Positions 15,701 to 22,962 of a stretch of 39,630 nt of DNA are shown piece by piece; position 1 is the first letter of the stretch, and the number at the start of each line of letters is the position of its first letter. The stretch is from NCBI GenBank assembly GCA_903921455.1, contig CAIXPZ010000242.1, forward strand, positions 1 to 39,630. The letters run 5' to 3'. Both the position numbers and the translations under genes were made by a program. The notes under the pieces were generated by a model. That model did no database searches. It was given only the letters and a program-made list of their open reading frames with translations, and had not been told where the DNA came from. Source of the DNA: an uncultured Verrucomicrobia subdivision 3 bacterium (GTDB lineage: Bacteria > Verrucomicrobiota > Verrucomicrobiae > Limisphaerales > UBA11358).

Positions 15701-16790
15701 CTGAACTGGTGACGGCATAAAAACCGGGCGTGCTGTCACTCACGACCGCAGAATAGTTTCCCAGATTGGCACCGGTAAGATTAGATAGAACCAGCGAAGC
15801 ATTGGTGGCACCAGCCAAGCTGTTGCTGCCATTCAGCCACCATTGATAACTCAACGCGCCGTTGCCAACGGCACCGAGGTTGAAAGCGGCACTGCCGCCG
15901 GCCACGCCCACCCAGTTGGTTGGCTGGCTGGTAATGCTCGGTGCGTGATAAGTGGTCAGCGAATAGAAAGCCACCCGCGCGCCATCATTGGTGCAGCCAC
16001 AGGTGTTGTCGGTCTGGTTATAGTCGCCGGCTTTGAAATAAACCGTGTTACTTGAGGTGATATCCCAGTTTGTCGCGACATGACCGAGGTAATTAGTGCC
16101 GCTGAAAAGGTTCCATGAGTTGGTGACATTGTTGATGCTGACCTTCAGCACGCCATTCACTACTGACATCGTGTAACCGATGGACTTATTCAACCCGACG
16201 TTGGAACCGGATATGAAAGTCGTGCTGAAACTGCTGGAAAGATTTCCGTCCAAATTAACATTCGCATAAATCTTTTGGTTGGGGAGATCAAACATGATCA
16301 TGGTCAGTTCATTGTTCGCACTCGCGCTGCCATCCGGCTTGGTGTTGGGTTCATGGATCTGGCCGATGCAAACCTTCCCGGTGTCGGAAGAAACATTTGA
16401 AACCACGCAGGTGGCGCTCAAATAGTTTGAGCCATAGACCGTCCAATTCACGCTGCTATCATTCGGGTTAAGCAGTTCGCGCAACTCGCTGCGCGGGTGG
16501 GTGGAGCCGCCGGTCGTGGCCCCGTTATCCGGCGCCCAGAAGACCATCGCCCCATCGCCGCCGGTGTAAAAATAGGCATTGGTAAATCCCGAAACAAGCT
16601 GGGCGGTGGAAGCCGAATCCACCGAACCGGCGGCACCAGTAAGAATGTTGTTACTCGTCGGCAGTTGCAGATACCAATGGCTTAAATCAAAGTTGCTGCC
16701 CGGCGGCAGACTCGGATTCAACGCCCAAGCGGAAGCTGAGGCGAAGCCAAAAACAGCGGCCAGGCTTAAATGTAAAAATAGTATCCGCAT
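12714..16790 (-). CDS. Giant PL7 alginate lyase fused to Ig-like, Gly-rich and NodB-like deacetylase domains
   Basis: A 1358-residue exported multidomain protein. After a signal peptide (1-23), residues about 30-283 form a PL7 alginate lyase: RSELR (100-104), QIH (144-146) and YFKAGxYNQ (251-259) are the three family motifs and hold the catalytic Arg, Gln, His and Tyr. Three Ig-like domains follow (about 285-368, 373-456, 459-542), then a Gly-rich domain (about 545-785) and PKD/Ig-like segments (about 786-968). Residues about 971-1200 resemble a NodB/CE4 polysaccharide deacetylase: IIKADD (D979, D980), HAWDH (H1040, H1044), FGTPYNG and QFHPPYFD (H1165). One more Ig-like domain and a C-terminal module ending FYRLAAP complete it. 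Lyase activity is strongly predicted; deacetylase activity is inferred from the spacing of metal and active-site residues. Ser/Thr/Asn/Gly-rich composition differs sharply from the neighbouring enzymes. Confidence 0.92.
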   Translation of the reverse strand: MRILFLHLSLAAVFGFASASAWALNPSLPPGSNFDLSHWYLQLPTSNNILTGAAGSVDSASTAQLVSGFTNAYFYTGGDGAMVFWAPDNGATTGGSTHPRSELRELLNPNDSSVNWTVYGSNYLSATCVVSNVSSDTGKVCIGQIHEPNTKPDGSASANNELTMIMFDLPNQKIYANVNLDGNLSSSFSTTFISGSNVGLNKSIGYTMSVVNGVLKVSINNVTNSWNLFSGTNYLGHVATNWDITSSNTVYFKAGDYNQTDNTCGCTNDGARVAFYSLTTYHAPSITSQPTNWVGVAGGSAAFNLGAVGNGALSYQWWLNGSNSLAGATNASLVLSNLTGANLGNYSAVVSDSTPGFYAVTSSVVVLTGNFPPVITSQPIGQSTTAGSNTTFVVGENGTAPLTNHWWFNTNTSLSWATSSSLTITNTQSTNAGNYFVVINNKYGAVTSAVATLTINLPPAITNQPAGLTVNAGSNASFAVGVTGTPPLNYRWWFNATNNLAGTTNAFLNLTNVSGASSGNYTVVITNNFGSVTSAIATLSVVATITFTNAGSTNWICPDSITSVQIECWGAGGAGGSAQRTNAGNAFAGGGGGGSYARLNAYAVIPGTNYNINVGSGGLSSTNDLAAVGGGDSWFNIVSSPLTNILAKGGGGGVTIINIGTTGRSGTAGLATAGSIGDFVLAGGNGGAGITSPTNVSGGGGGGAGDSGAGGNASSITNTPGLGGTGVITVGGAGGTGVAGTGANGTNGIAPGGGGGGAKGSSANGVKTGGSGATGRVVLTYTVSGCLAATAAMPVGNGGGTGGLTICPSQSITLTETPSAGTAPFTYAWKKVGSGTILSTSNSLVVSSPANGDQYTCDVTSDCGNGTSTSPMATLTVASPVVALNVSAQSVYRTMSVNVTASLSGSATGGAWTSSGTGTFSSTNALTTIYTPAAADAGTTVTLIFTTTQPGGCTAATATDVVTFNQAANPDKVVIIKADDFRGELTYGQQWTNFLQVTRSLGVKVGIGVICTNIVGSNSNLIAQWMQSQEAVGDVEFWDHAWDHTQWTNAGGQVVSEYEGSGLAYMQQHLGQSQAALAKALDHDVIAFGTPYNGFDTNTAAVINAMPALRLFFTSSVPTARSYLNASVAAVKIISEADGTGLPNSTNFIATYPGGPAGPVALQFHPPYFDAPHLLEFQRIIQFLQTKGYSILLPSEYVATLPAITNQPVTQAVLTGSNATFIVGATGDPTLAYQWQFNGTNRAGATNPTLTLSNVQAASVGGYSVVITNASGSVTSAVASLAIKLPPAIAGALVANQTFQINYTGTPFASYLVQAKTNLSDPVWLPIGTNVTGSNGVYIFTDASFTNFHSRFYRLAAP
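14436..15158 (-). repeat. Gly-rich low-complexity coding segment
   Basis: This stretch inside the PL7 gene encodes residues about 545-785, with repeated GGGGGG, GGAGG and NGxNG runs. It resembles the glycine-rich domains found in verrucomicrobial and planctomycetal exoproteins. The DNA repeats are codon-driven (GGC/GGT/GGA) and not a separate genetic element. Confidence 0.75.
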
Positions 16791-16893
16791 AGTTTCCGTG
16801 CGCCGCGTCTACCGTAGTCCAACAGGTCGCAAGTTCGTTCTTTACATATTCTTCAACCGGCATGCTTTGATTTCAATTCCCTTTTGATTGGAA

Positions 16894-16922
16894 AGCGGGG
16901 ATGCCATCACAGCACCCCCGCT
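16894..16922 (-). terminator. Hairpin 3' of PATR gene, candidate terminator
   Basis: AGCGGGG (16894-16900) pairs with CCCCGCT (16916-16922). After one A-C mismatch, TGC pairs with GCA around a 7-nt loop. On the minus strand the stem is followed by TTTCC. It lies in the 179-nt gap between the PATR gene and the PL7 gene, so it may attenuate or separate their transcription. Confidence 0.5.
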
Positions 16923-16937
16923 CTTACTTCAATCAGT

Positions 16938-16960
16938 CCGACTTGCGCCAACAAGTCTGG
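16938..16960 (-). terminator. Second hairpin 3' of PATR gene
   Basis: GACTTG (16940-16945) pairs with CAAGTC (16952-16957) around a 6-nt loop, with CC/GG extending the stem past a 1-nt bulge. It lies just after the PATR stop codon and just before the stronger hairpin at 16894-16922. It has no T-run and may support termination or protect the 3' end. Confidence 0.35.
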
Positions 16961-16969
16961 CTTGCTCGG

Positions 16970-19867
16970 TTACGGATGGTGCATCCGGTAAAATACGTTT
17001 GGTTTGGCCGGATCTACTGTGATGATCATCTGGTTAGTGGCTGTGGAATTCGGAACCAGAAACCAGAAGTTAGTGCTCGTCAAGCTGACTGAGTTCGATT
17101 GTAGTTCCCAGCCGGTGTAACTCGGCGGCCAGCTCAAGGTCAGCAAATTGCCGGCGGCGCTGAACGTGATATTAGTGCCGGTGCCGGGCAGGGTCACGGC
17201 ATTCGTCACCACCTGGTTCAGGGTGATGGTGCTGGGCAGATAGTTGTTGTCGCCGCTGTAAATGGCCGTGATGACGGTGGTGCCGGCTGGCAGATTGGCA
17301 ACGGTCAGGCTGGCCGCCACGCCATTAACCACATTACTCGTGCAGAGCGCAACGCCGTTGGTTTCAAAGACCATTGTGCCGGTGGCGTTTCCTGCCAGCA
17401 CGCTGTTGGTCTGAACCGCCGCCGTGAAAGTAACCGGGGCGCCCGAAAGATTGGTTTGCGCCGAGGATGTGAGGACCAGGCTGCTCGTGCTGCCCAAGTT
17501 CAAATAGAGTTCTCCGCTGATGATTTGGAGCGAGGCTGGCACTACCACATTACCCTGAACCGTCACCGAACTTGGTGCCGTGCCGGTCACGGAACCACCG
17601 GTAGTCTTGGAAATAATCTTATAACTGCCTGCCGTCAGCGACGTGCCGGTGTTTGCCACGGTAAACGCGGTGGCTGCAGATAGTGTCAGTGCGCCATTAG
17701 TAACCGTGAAGCATGGCGCCAAGAATCCATTGGTAAAGATTAAAGAAACGCCACCTGCAGTGGCGTCTAAATTACCTTTGAGCATGGCCGCAGACCCAGT
17801 GTTTGTGCTATTTAGGTTGTTGCTCAAAATATGGTTTGCCCCCAGGACGAAGCCGCCGCCCATTGCGGAGACATCAAAGATGGCGGCGCTCGCAACGCTG
17901 ATATTGGTAGAACTGGCGATGGAAGCACTAACGCCCAACGCGAGTGTGCCACTGTCAATCGTCGTATTGCCGTTATAAGAGTTGACAGCCATGAGCGTCA
18001 CCGTTCCCGTCCCTAACTTGTGCAACCCGCCCAGATAAGTGCCGGATATGTCGGTGTTAGTGATATTACCATTGAAGACCATATTGCCGGCACCTTGCAC
18101 GTTCAAATTACGGTTGGTGGGGCCTTGCGTGCCAAACAAATCCAAAGGCCCGTTGACATTGATTGTGACGTTGGTGCCCGCATCAATTACTTTGCTGCCC
18201 GTCCCAGTCAAAAGACTTGCGCTCGGGAAAGTCAACGATGAGGCACCGCCTGAGGCTATAACTCTGAGAATCCCACCAAGGGATAAGTTGCTCACCGAAT
18301 AGCTGTTGGGCGAGGCCAAGTCTAGGACGGTGCTGTCATTGACGCTGACTCCGGTGGTTAGGGTGCCTCCGGAGAGGGCATTGGTGCTGCTTACCCGCAG
18401 GGTTCCGGCACTGATGGTGGTCGCACCCGTGTAACTGTTGGTGCCGTTAAGAATCAGCGTGCCTTCACCCAGTTTGGTCAGACCGCTATTGGTTCCCGTT
18501 GCTGCCTTATCTTGGATTGGCGCATTGATGGTCATCCTGCCACTTACGGTCAAACTCAAAGCGCGATTATTGAGGCCTTGGGTTCCGATAAGGTCGAAAA
18601 GCGACCCGTTGACCACCATGGTCGTATTGGTGGCAATCACCAGACTTTTGCCCGAAGTTCCCGTAATGATGGCACCATTGGTAAAGGTGAGCGTGGACGA
18701 CCCTGAATTGGGACCGGTAAAATATAGGATGCCGCCTAGGCTCAACTGGTTCATGGTGTAGCCCGAATCCGCCGTGCCAAGGTTCAGGGTTCCGTTTTGG
18801 GAAGTGCTTCCTCCGCTCTTCAGAATTGAACTTCCGGATAGTGCCGAGACGCCGTTCACCTGCACTGATCCATTATTAATCGTGGTCGCTCCGCTATAAG
18901 TGTTGGTGCCGTTCAAGGTCAAAGTCGCGTTGGTGCCGCCCATGGTTAGGGCGCCAGCACCGACAAGATTGGCGGACACAGACATATTGTTACCACCGAT
19001 GGCACCCCCCGTCATGGTGTAACTTGATCCATTAAGGGTTCCGCCATTGCCACTGATGCTGCCGCCGGTCATTGTCACTGCCGCCACTGTGTTGCTGAAA
19101 GTCTGAAGATCCAGCGTCCCGCCAGCCGAGACCGCGAGTGCGCCGGTGGAGAGGACATTATTGGTGGCGGAGCGGAGCGTGCCGGCATTCACCGTGGTCG
19201 AGCCAGTGTAAGCATTAGTTCCGCCCAAAATGGTGGTGCCGCCGCCAGTGTTGGTGATGGATACCGATCCGATAATCGCTGCGTTGACGGTCAAAGTTGA
19301 GCCGTTGGCGACGTTGAAATTACCGGCCTGCCGCAACACGACCGTCATGGGCGTGCCGGCGCCGACATTTCCCGGGTTGATTGTGAGCGACGAGTTGTTC
19401 GTCAGAAAAACAACATCCTGCGCCGCTCCCGATACCGCGTTGACAAAGGTTGTATCGGTCGTCGCGCTGTTATTCCCGATTCTGATATCAGTTGCACCGG
19501 CGGCGTTGGCAGAAATCGTATAAGCACTACCATTAGTGATGTTCAAAGACTCGGAGTAAACATGCACCGAGGTATTGGTGAGGGCTGTGATGGCGGGATT
19601 AAACAAGAGATCCGTATATGAACCTGCGTTGGCGCTGCCGACTGGCGCCGACGCCAGGGACCAGTTGGCAGCGGTGCCAAAAGTCGTGCCGTTGGTCATG
19701 ATGTTGATGTTGGCACCCATGACCGGAAGTGAGCCTAGCAGCACAGCGGCCAGCGGCAGTGACAACGCGGCACGGCGGCACGAACTCTTCCAAGAAGATT
19801 TCTTGAAGTTCCGCAAATCAAGCTGGCCCCATTGTTTAGTTTCGCTGGTTAATATGAGTTCGTGCAT
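16970..19867 (-). CDS. Autotransporter-associated beta-strand (PATR) repeat exoprotein
   Basis: A 965-residue exported protein. A long N-region (KSSWKSSCRRAALSL) and hydrophobic core end near VMGA at about residue 52, giving an extended signal peptide. The body is a beta-helix-type passenger with at least four PATR units, e.g. LGGTNAYTGSTTVNAGTL, LNGTNTYSGATTINNGSV, LNGTNSYTGATTISAGTL and the variant VNSYNGNTTIDSGTL. A Big_3-type Ig domain follows (PAGTTVITAIYSGDNNYLPS). The last ~65 residues form a module ending FYRMHHP. No autotransporter beta-barrel is present, which is odd for the family name but common in Verrucomicrobiota. The ATG at 19867 was preferred over a TTG at 19924, which lies inside the pseudopilin gene. 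It follows that gene by 26 nt. Function is probably surface display or polymer/cell adhesion; no enzyme motif was seen. Confidence 0.85.
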   Translation of the reverse strand: MHELILTSETKQWGQLDLRNFKKSSWKSSCRRAALSLPLAAVLLGSLPVMGANINIMTNGTTFGTAANWSLASAPVGSANAGSYTDLLFNPAITALTNTSVHVYSESLNITNGSAYTISANAAGATDIRIGNNSATTDTTFVNAVSGAAQDVVFLTNNSSLTINPGNVGAGTPMTVVLRQAGNFNVANGSTLTVNAAIIGSVSITNTGGGTTILGGTNAYTGSTTVNAGTLRSATNNVLSTGALAVSAGGTLDLQTFSNTVAAVTMTGGSISGNGGTLNGSSYTMTGGAIGGNNMSVSANLVGAGALTMGGTNATLTLNGTNTYSGATTINNGSVQVNGVSALSGSSILKSGGSTSQNGTLNLGTADSGYTMNQLSLGGILYFTGPNSGSSTLTFTNGAIITGTSGKSLVIATNTTMVVNGSLFDLIGTQGLNNRALSLTVSGRMTINAPIQDKAATGTNSGLTKLGEGTLILNGTNSYTGATTISAGTLRVSSTNALSGGTLTTGVSVNDSTVLDLASPNSYSVSNLSLGGILRVIASGGASSLTFPSASLLTGTGSKVIDAGTNVTINVNGPLDLFGTQGPTNRNLNVQGAGNMVFNGNITNTDISGTYLGGLHKLGTGTVTLMAVNSYNGNTTIDSGTLALGVSASIASSTNISVASAAIFDVSAMGGGFVLGANHILSNNLNSTNTGSAAMLKGNLDATAGGVSLIFTNGFLAPCFTVTNGALTLSAATAFTVANTGTSLTAGSYKIISKTTGGSVTGTAPSSVTVQGNVVVPASLQIISGELYLNLGSTSSLVLTSSAQTNLSGAPVTFTAAVQTNSVLAGNATGTMVFETNGVALCTSNVVNGVAASLTVANLPAGTTVITAIYSGDNNYLPSTITLNQVVTNAVTLPGTGTNITFSAAGNLLTLSWPPSYTGWELQSNSVSLTSTNFWFLVPNSTATNQMIITVDPAKPNVFYRMHHP

Positions 19868-19893
19868 GGTGAGTGGTGTTTTAGGATTGTGGT

Positions 19894-20667
19894 TTAACGG
19901 TTTTCCCAAAGAGTTTTTGTCCAAGTGATGCTGGCCGTGTTGAAAGAAACCGTGCGGGCGCTGGAATCGGCATAAAGGACATTCATGCCCTTGAGCGAAC
20001 TATGGCGAAAATCCAGATAGGTTCTCGTGCTGGACACTGGATTTGCCAGATCAGTTTGAGCTCCGCCACCGGCTGCCAACAACCACTGGGCGCTGGTTTG
20101 ACAGGAATTATCACCGGGAGTCTTTTGCTTGCCCTCCACAACCACGATGGTTTCCGTCGGTGAATTGACAATGGGCGTCGCTTTTCTGGCGAAACCAGAA
20201 GTCAAACCGTTGCCGGGAAGATTAAGACCAAGCATCGTGCCCGAACAGGAGTAAGTTAGCTCTACATTGGTTGACCCCATGTCCACAAAGACGGCACTAG
20301 CACAGGCAAATACCGGGTTGGCGATACTGGTGATCTTGGTTCCTTTTTGCGGCAAATAAGCGCCCACTTCCTTCGGCCAAATGACGGAGTTGCCGCTCGC
20401 GTCCGTGGTGGAAGCGGTCGGGTAGAGCCCGCTGTTGTCATCCACATAAAGGGCCAAGGCGAGACCAATCTGCTTATCATTGGAGACACACGAAATTTGT
20501 TTGGCTTTTTCCTTGGCCTTCGCCAGCGCCGGCAGCAGCATCGCCGCCAGAATCGCGATAATCGCGATTACCACCAGCAATTCAATCAGGGTAAAACCGG
20601 TTTTGCCACCGGACTTATAAAGGTCATTCATCCGTCGATCCGAGCATGCGCTATAATCTGTCTTCAT
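19894..20667 (-). CDS. Pseudopilin-like prepilin-type N-methylation protein
   Basis: A 257-residue protein with a type IV prepilin signal: basic leader ending GGKTG, cleavage before [20 protein letters not shown] and a long hydrophobic helix continuing [14 protein letters not shown] prepilin peptidase should cut after G24 and methylate the Phe. The C-terminal part ([21 protein letters not shown]) matches the H-x-DG-like end of the large verrucomicrobial/planctomycetal pseudopilin family. Such proteins are thought to belong to type II secretion or type IV pilus-like machines; that role is inferred. An alternative ATG at 20631 would give a shorter leader. It is the first gene of the minus-strand block and lies 26 nt before the PATR gene, so it may help export or display the large exoproteins behind it. 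Confidence 0.9.
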   Translation of the reverse strand: MKTDYSACSDRRMNDLYKSGGKTGFTLIELLVVIAIIAILAAMLLPALAKAKEKAKQISCVSNDKQIGLALALYVDDNSGLYPTASTTDASGNSVIWPKEVGAYLPQKGTKITSIANPVFACASAVFVDMGSTNVELTYSCSGTMLGLNLPGNGLTSGFARKATPIVNSPTETIVVVEGKQKTPGDNSCQTSAQWLLAAGGGAQTDLANPVSSTRTYLDFRHSSLKGMNVLYADSSARTVSFNTASITWTKTLWENR

Positions 20668-20755
20668 AGTGATTTATTAATTGTCTGCGCAAATATCTAA
20701 AACTGTGCCATAAGATATTCAAAGCTGTTAAAGACGTAGCTGGTGCTGGCGTTGG

Positions 20756-20783
20756 CGTATAGTTTTGGTGAACAATGAATCAA
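20756..20783 (-). promoter_or_regulatory. Candidate sigma-70-type promoter for pseudopilin/glycan block
   Basis: On the minus strand, TTGATT (20783-20778) and TATACG (20761-20756) are separated by 16 nt. Each matches the consensus at four of six positions. Transcription would start near 20749, giving a leader of about 80 nt. The 18-bp repeat is centred about 70 nt upstream of that point, a usual activator distance. Confidence 0.35.
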
Positions 20784-20811
20784 CTGTAAACCAAACCGGC
20801 TAACCGGTCAC

Positions 20812-20829
20812 GTCGGATGAAACGTGGAC
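20812..20829 (-). promoter_or_regulatory. 18-bp intergenic repeat, copy 2 (candidate operator)
   Basis: Exact copy of GTCGGATGAAACGTGGAC found also at 2009-2026. It lies upstream of the first gene of the minus-strand block, in the same orientation to that gene as copy 1 is to the response regulator. Flanks differ beyond the 18 bp. Confidence 0.4.
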
Positions 20830-20954
20830 AAGGGTGCGTCCGTCCTGCCCAGCGCTACCGCAGGCTGGCTCTGGCCGCGATGACGATGCCATCGCCGCGC
20901 CCGGTAAACTGAATGCGAAAATTTACCAAGGAATGTGTTTTTGTGAGTCAAGCG

Positions 20955-20983
20955 TTGACAGCCTAGGGAAAGGCCGGTAAGAA
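20955..20983 (+). promoter_or_regulatory. Candidate sigma-70-type promoter for MoxR operon
   Basis: A perfect -35 TTGACA (20955-20960) is followed after 17 nt by TAAGAA (20978-20983), a weak -10. A start near 20990 would leave a leader of about 38 nt. A GGAG ribosome binding site lies at 21017-21020, seven nt before the MoxR ATG. Confidence 0.45.
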
Positions 20984-21027
20984 ACGGTCACAGCAATCTT
21001 TCATTTCGGGAACACCGGAGCACTATT

Positions 21028-22041
21028 ATGAATGATGAAATAAAGTTGGCGGAAGAAAACCTGGGGCGCCTGCGCAGCTGCTCTCAGTCGCTTCAAGAAC
21101 AAATGGCCTTGGTGGTCATCGGCCAAAACGAGGTGGTGCGGCTGCTGCTCACCGGCCTCATCTCCGGCGGCCACATGCTCATGGTCGGCGTGCCCGGCCT
21201 GGCCAAGACGATGATGGTGAAAGTGCTGGCCGATCTGCTGGGCTGGGATTTCCGGCGCATCCAATTCACGCCCGATCTCATGCCCGCCGACATCACCGGC
21301 ACGGAAATTTTGCAGGCCGATGAAAGCGGCCAGCGCCGCTCGCTGGTATTTCATCGTGGCCCGGTTTTTGCAAATCTCATCTTGGCCGACGAAATCAACC
21401 GCACGCCGCCGAAGACCCAGGCCGCGCTTTTGGAAGCGATGCAGGAATTGGCGGTTACGGTGAACGGCAAAACGTATCACATGGCCCCGCCGTTCATCGT
21501 GGTGGCTACGCAAAATCCCATCGAACAGGAGGGCACTTATCCGCTGCCGGAAGCGCAGTTGGACCGGTTCATGTTGAGCATCCATCTGGATTATCCCGCA
21601 ATCGCCGACGAGGTGGAAATCGCCGCGCGCTCCATCCGTGCGAAGTGGGACAGCTTCCAGCCACTCGCCAAAAAAGAGGAGTTTTGCAAGTTCACCGAAC
21701 TGGTGGATCACATGCCCGCCTCGCGGCATGTGCTGGAATATGCCGTCGCGCTGACCACCGGCAGCCGGCCGAAAAGTGCCGGCGCGGATGACTATGTCCG
21801 CCGCTACGTCGCCTGGGGCGCCGGGCCGCGCGCCTCGCAGCATCTCGTCACCGCCGCCAAGGCGTGCGCGCTGCTGGATGGCCGGCCGACGCCGGAAGCC
21901 GGCGATCTGCGCCGCATGGCGGTGCCGGTTTTGCGCCACCGCATCATTCCCAATTACAATGCGCTGGGCGAAGGCATCGAAGCCGACGCCATCGTCAAGC
22001 ATCTGCTCGAAACCGTTCGCGAGCCGTCCGCGACAAAATAA
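21028..22041 (+). CDS. MoxR-family AAA+ ATPase
   Basis: A 337-residue cytoplasmic AAA+ ATPase of the MoxR family. Walker A is GVPGLAKT (54-61), Walker B LADEINR (119-125), sensor 1 ATQNPIEQEGTYPLPEAQLDRF-type region starts at A160 (N163), and a lid domain occupies the last ~110 residues. MoxR proteins act as chaperones for VWA-domain partners, coupling ATP hydrolysis to metal insertion or assembly. That fits the three MIDAS-bearing proteins encoded directly downstream. The ATG at 21028 has a GGAG ribosome binding site. It is the first gene of the plus-strand operon and ends 15 nt before the DUF58 gene. Confidence 0.96.
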   Translation: MNDEIKLAEENLGRLRSCSQSLQEQMALVVIGQNEVVRLLLTGLISGGHMLMVGVPGLAKTMMVKVLADLLGWDFRRIQFTPDLMPADITGTEILQADESGQRRSLVFHRGPVFANLILADEINRTPPKTQAALLEAMQELAVTVNGKTYHMAPPFIVVATQNPIEQEGTYPLPEAQLDRFMLSIHLDYPAIADEVEIAARSIRAKWDSFQPLAKKEEFCKFTELVDHMPASRHVLEYAVALTTGSRPKSAGADDYVRRYVAWGAGPRASQHLVTAAKACALLDGRPTPEAGDLRRMAVPVLRHRIIPNYNALGEGIEADAIVKHLLETVREPSATK

Positions 22042-22056
22042 TTCCGCCGCAAAGTT

Positions 22057-22962
22057 GTGGCCACTTTGCAACATCCTTACCTTGACCTCGCCGCGATGGA
22101 GGCGTTGCGCGGCGTGCGCTTGTGTCCGCGCGGCGCGGCGGAAGGCACGTTTGCCGGCCCGCACAAATCGCATTTTCGGGGCACCGCCGTTGAGTTCGCC
22201 GACTACCGCGAGTATTCCCCCGGCGACGACATCCGGCTCGTGGACTGGAAAGTTTTTGCGCGGACCGACCGGCATTATCTCCGGCTCTACGACGCCGAGC
22301 GAAATCTCCTGACCTATCTCGTCGTGGACAAAAGCGGCTCGATGGACTTTTCCGGAGCCGTCACGCGCACGCCGGCAAAACTGGAATACGCCGCCCGGCT
22401 CGCCGCCGCCCTCGGCTACCTCGTCCTGCGCGAAGGCGACGAACTCGGCCTCTCGCTGGCGGACACCCGGCTGCACAAACATCTGCCGGCGGCGGCCTCC
22501 TGGCCGCAACTGAACCGCGCACTGGACTCGCTGAGTCAGGCGCGTGCGGAAGGGAAAACCGATCTGGGTGCGTGTCTGGAACAGGTTTTTGCGCTGACCA
22601 AACGGCGCGGAGTCCTCGCCGTGATGAGCGATTTTCTCGATGCGGATGAACGCTTCTGGAAGTCCATTGATCTGTTCCGCCGTTCGCGTTTCGACGTGAT
22701 GCTCTTTCACATCGTGCATCCCGAAGAGCTGGAACTTCCCGCCGTCGCCGCCGCGCGGTTTTTGGAAACCGAAGGCAACGGTTTTTTCAACGCCGAACCC
22801 GATGTCGTCCGGACGCTTTACCGCCGCCGGTTCGATGCATTCCTTTCTGAAATCAAAGCCAACTGTCAGGCGCGCGGCTGCGACTGGTATCTGGCCAATA
22901 CTGCGGACGACGTGTATGGGTTTTTGCGGCGCTGTTTTCTGGCGCGGGAGAATGGACGATGA
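22057..22962 (+). CDS. DUF58 domain protein with VWA-like fold
   Basis: A 301-residue protein with the DUF58 signature at residues 46-83 (EFADYREYSPGDDIRLVDWK, then RTDRHYLRLYDAERNL). It is followed by a VWA-like domain with an intact MIDAS motif DKSGSM (91-96). No transmembrane helix is seen, so it is probably cytoplasmic or peripheral, unlike the longer membrane-bound DUF58 proteins. DUF58 proteins are regular partners of MoxR ATPases. The start is a GTG at 22057, placed 15 nt after the MoxR stop; the protein ends in an ATGA overlap with the BatA-like gene. Confidence 0.93.
   Translation: MATLQHPYLDLAAMEALRGVRLCPRGAAEGTFAGPHKSHFRGTAVEFADYREYSPGDDIRLVDWKVFARTDRHYLRLYDAERNLLTYLVVDKSGSMDFSGAVTRTPAKLEYAARLAAALGYLVLREGDELGLSLADTRLHKHLPAAASWPQLNRALDSLSQARAEGKTDLGACLEQVFALTKRRGVLAVMSDFLDADERFWKSIDLFRRSRFDVMLFHIVHPEELELPAVAAARFLETEGNGFFNAEPDVVRTLYRRRFDAFLSEIKANCQARGCDWYLANTADDVYGFLRRCFLARENGR

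Larger units (their letters stand above)
20668..21027. other. Divergent intergenic region, 360 nt
   Basis: This gap separates the minus-strand glycan block from the plus-strand MoxR operon. It holds one candidate promoter for each direction, copy 2 of the 18-bp repeat, and several short GC-rich inverted repeats between about 20840 and 20905. It also holds a short minus-strand frame (stop at 20697-20699) whose peptide LYANASTSYVF resembles the pseudopilin C-terminus. No RNA gene was recognised. Confidence 0.6.

Noticed and set aside
21001..22719. 572-codon open frame on the minus strand opposite MoxR and DUF58
   Set aside because: It is antisense to two clear family members, has Arg/His/Gly/Gln-rich composition and no recognisable domain; typical of a shadow frame in GC-rich coding DNA.
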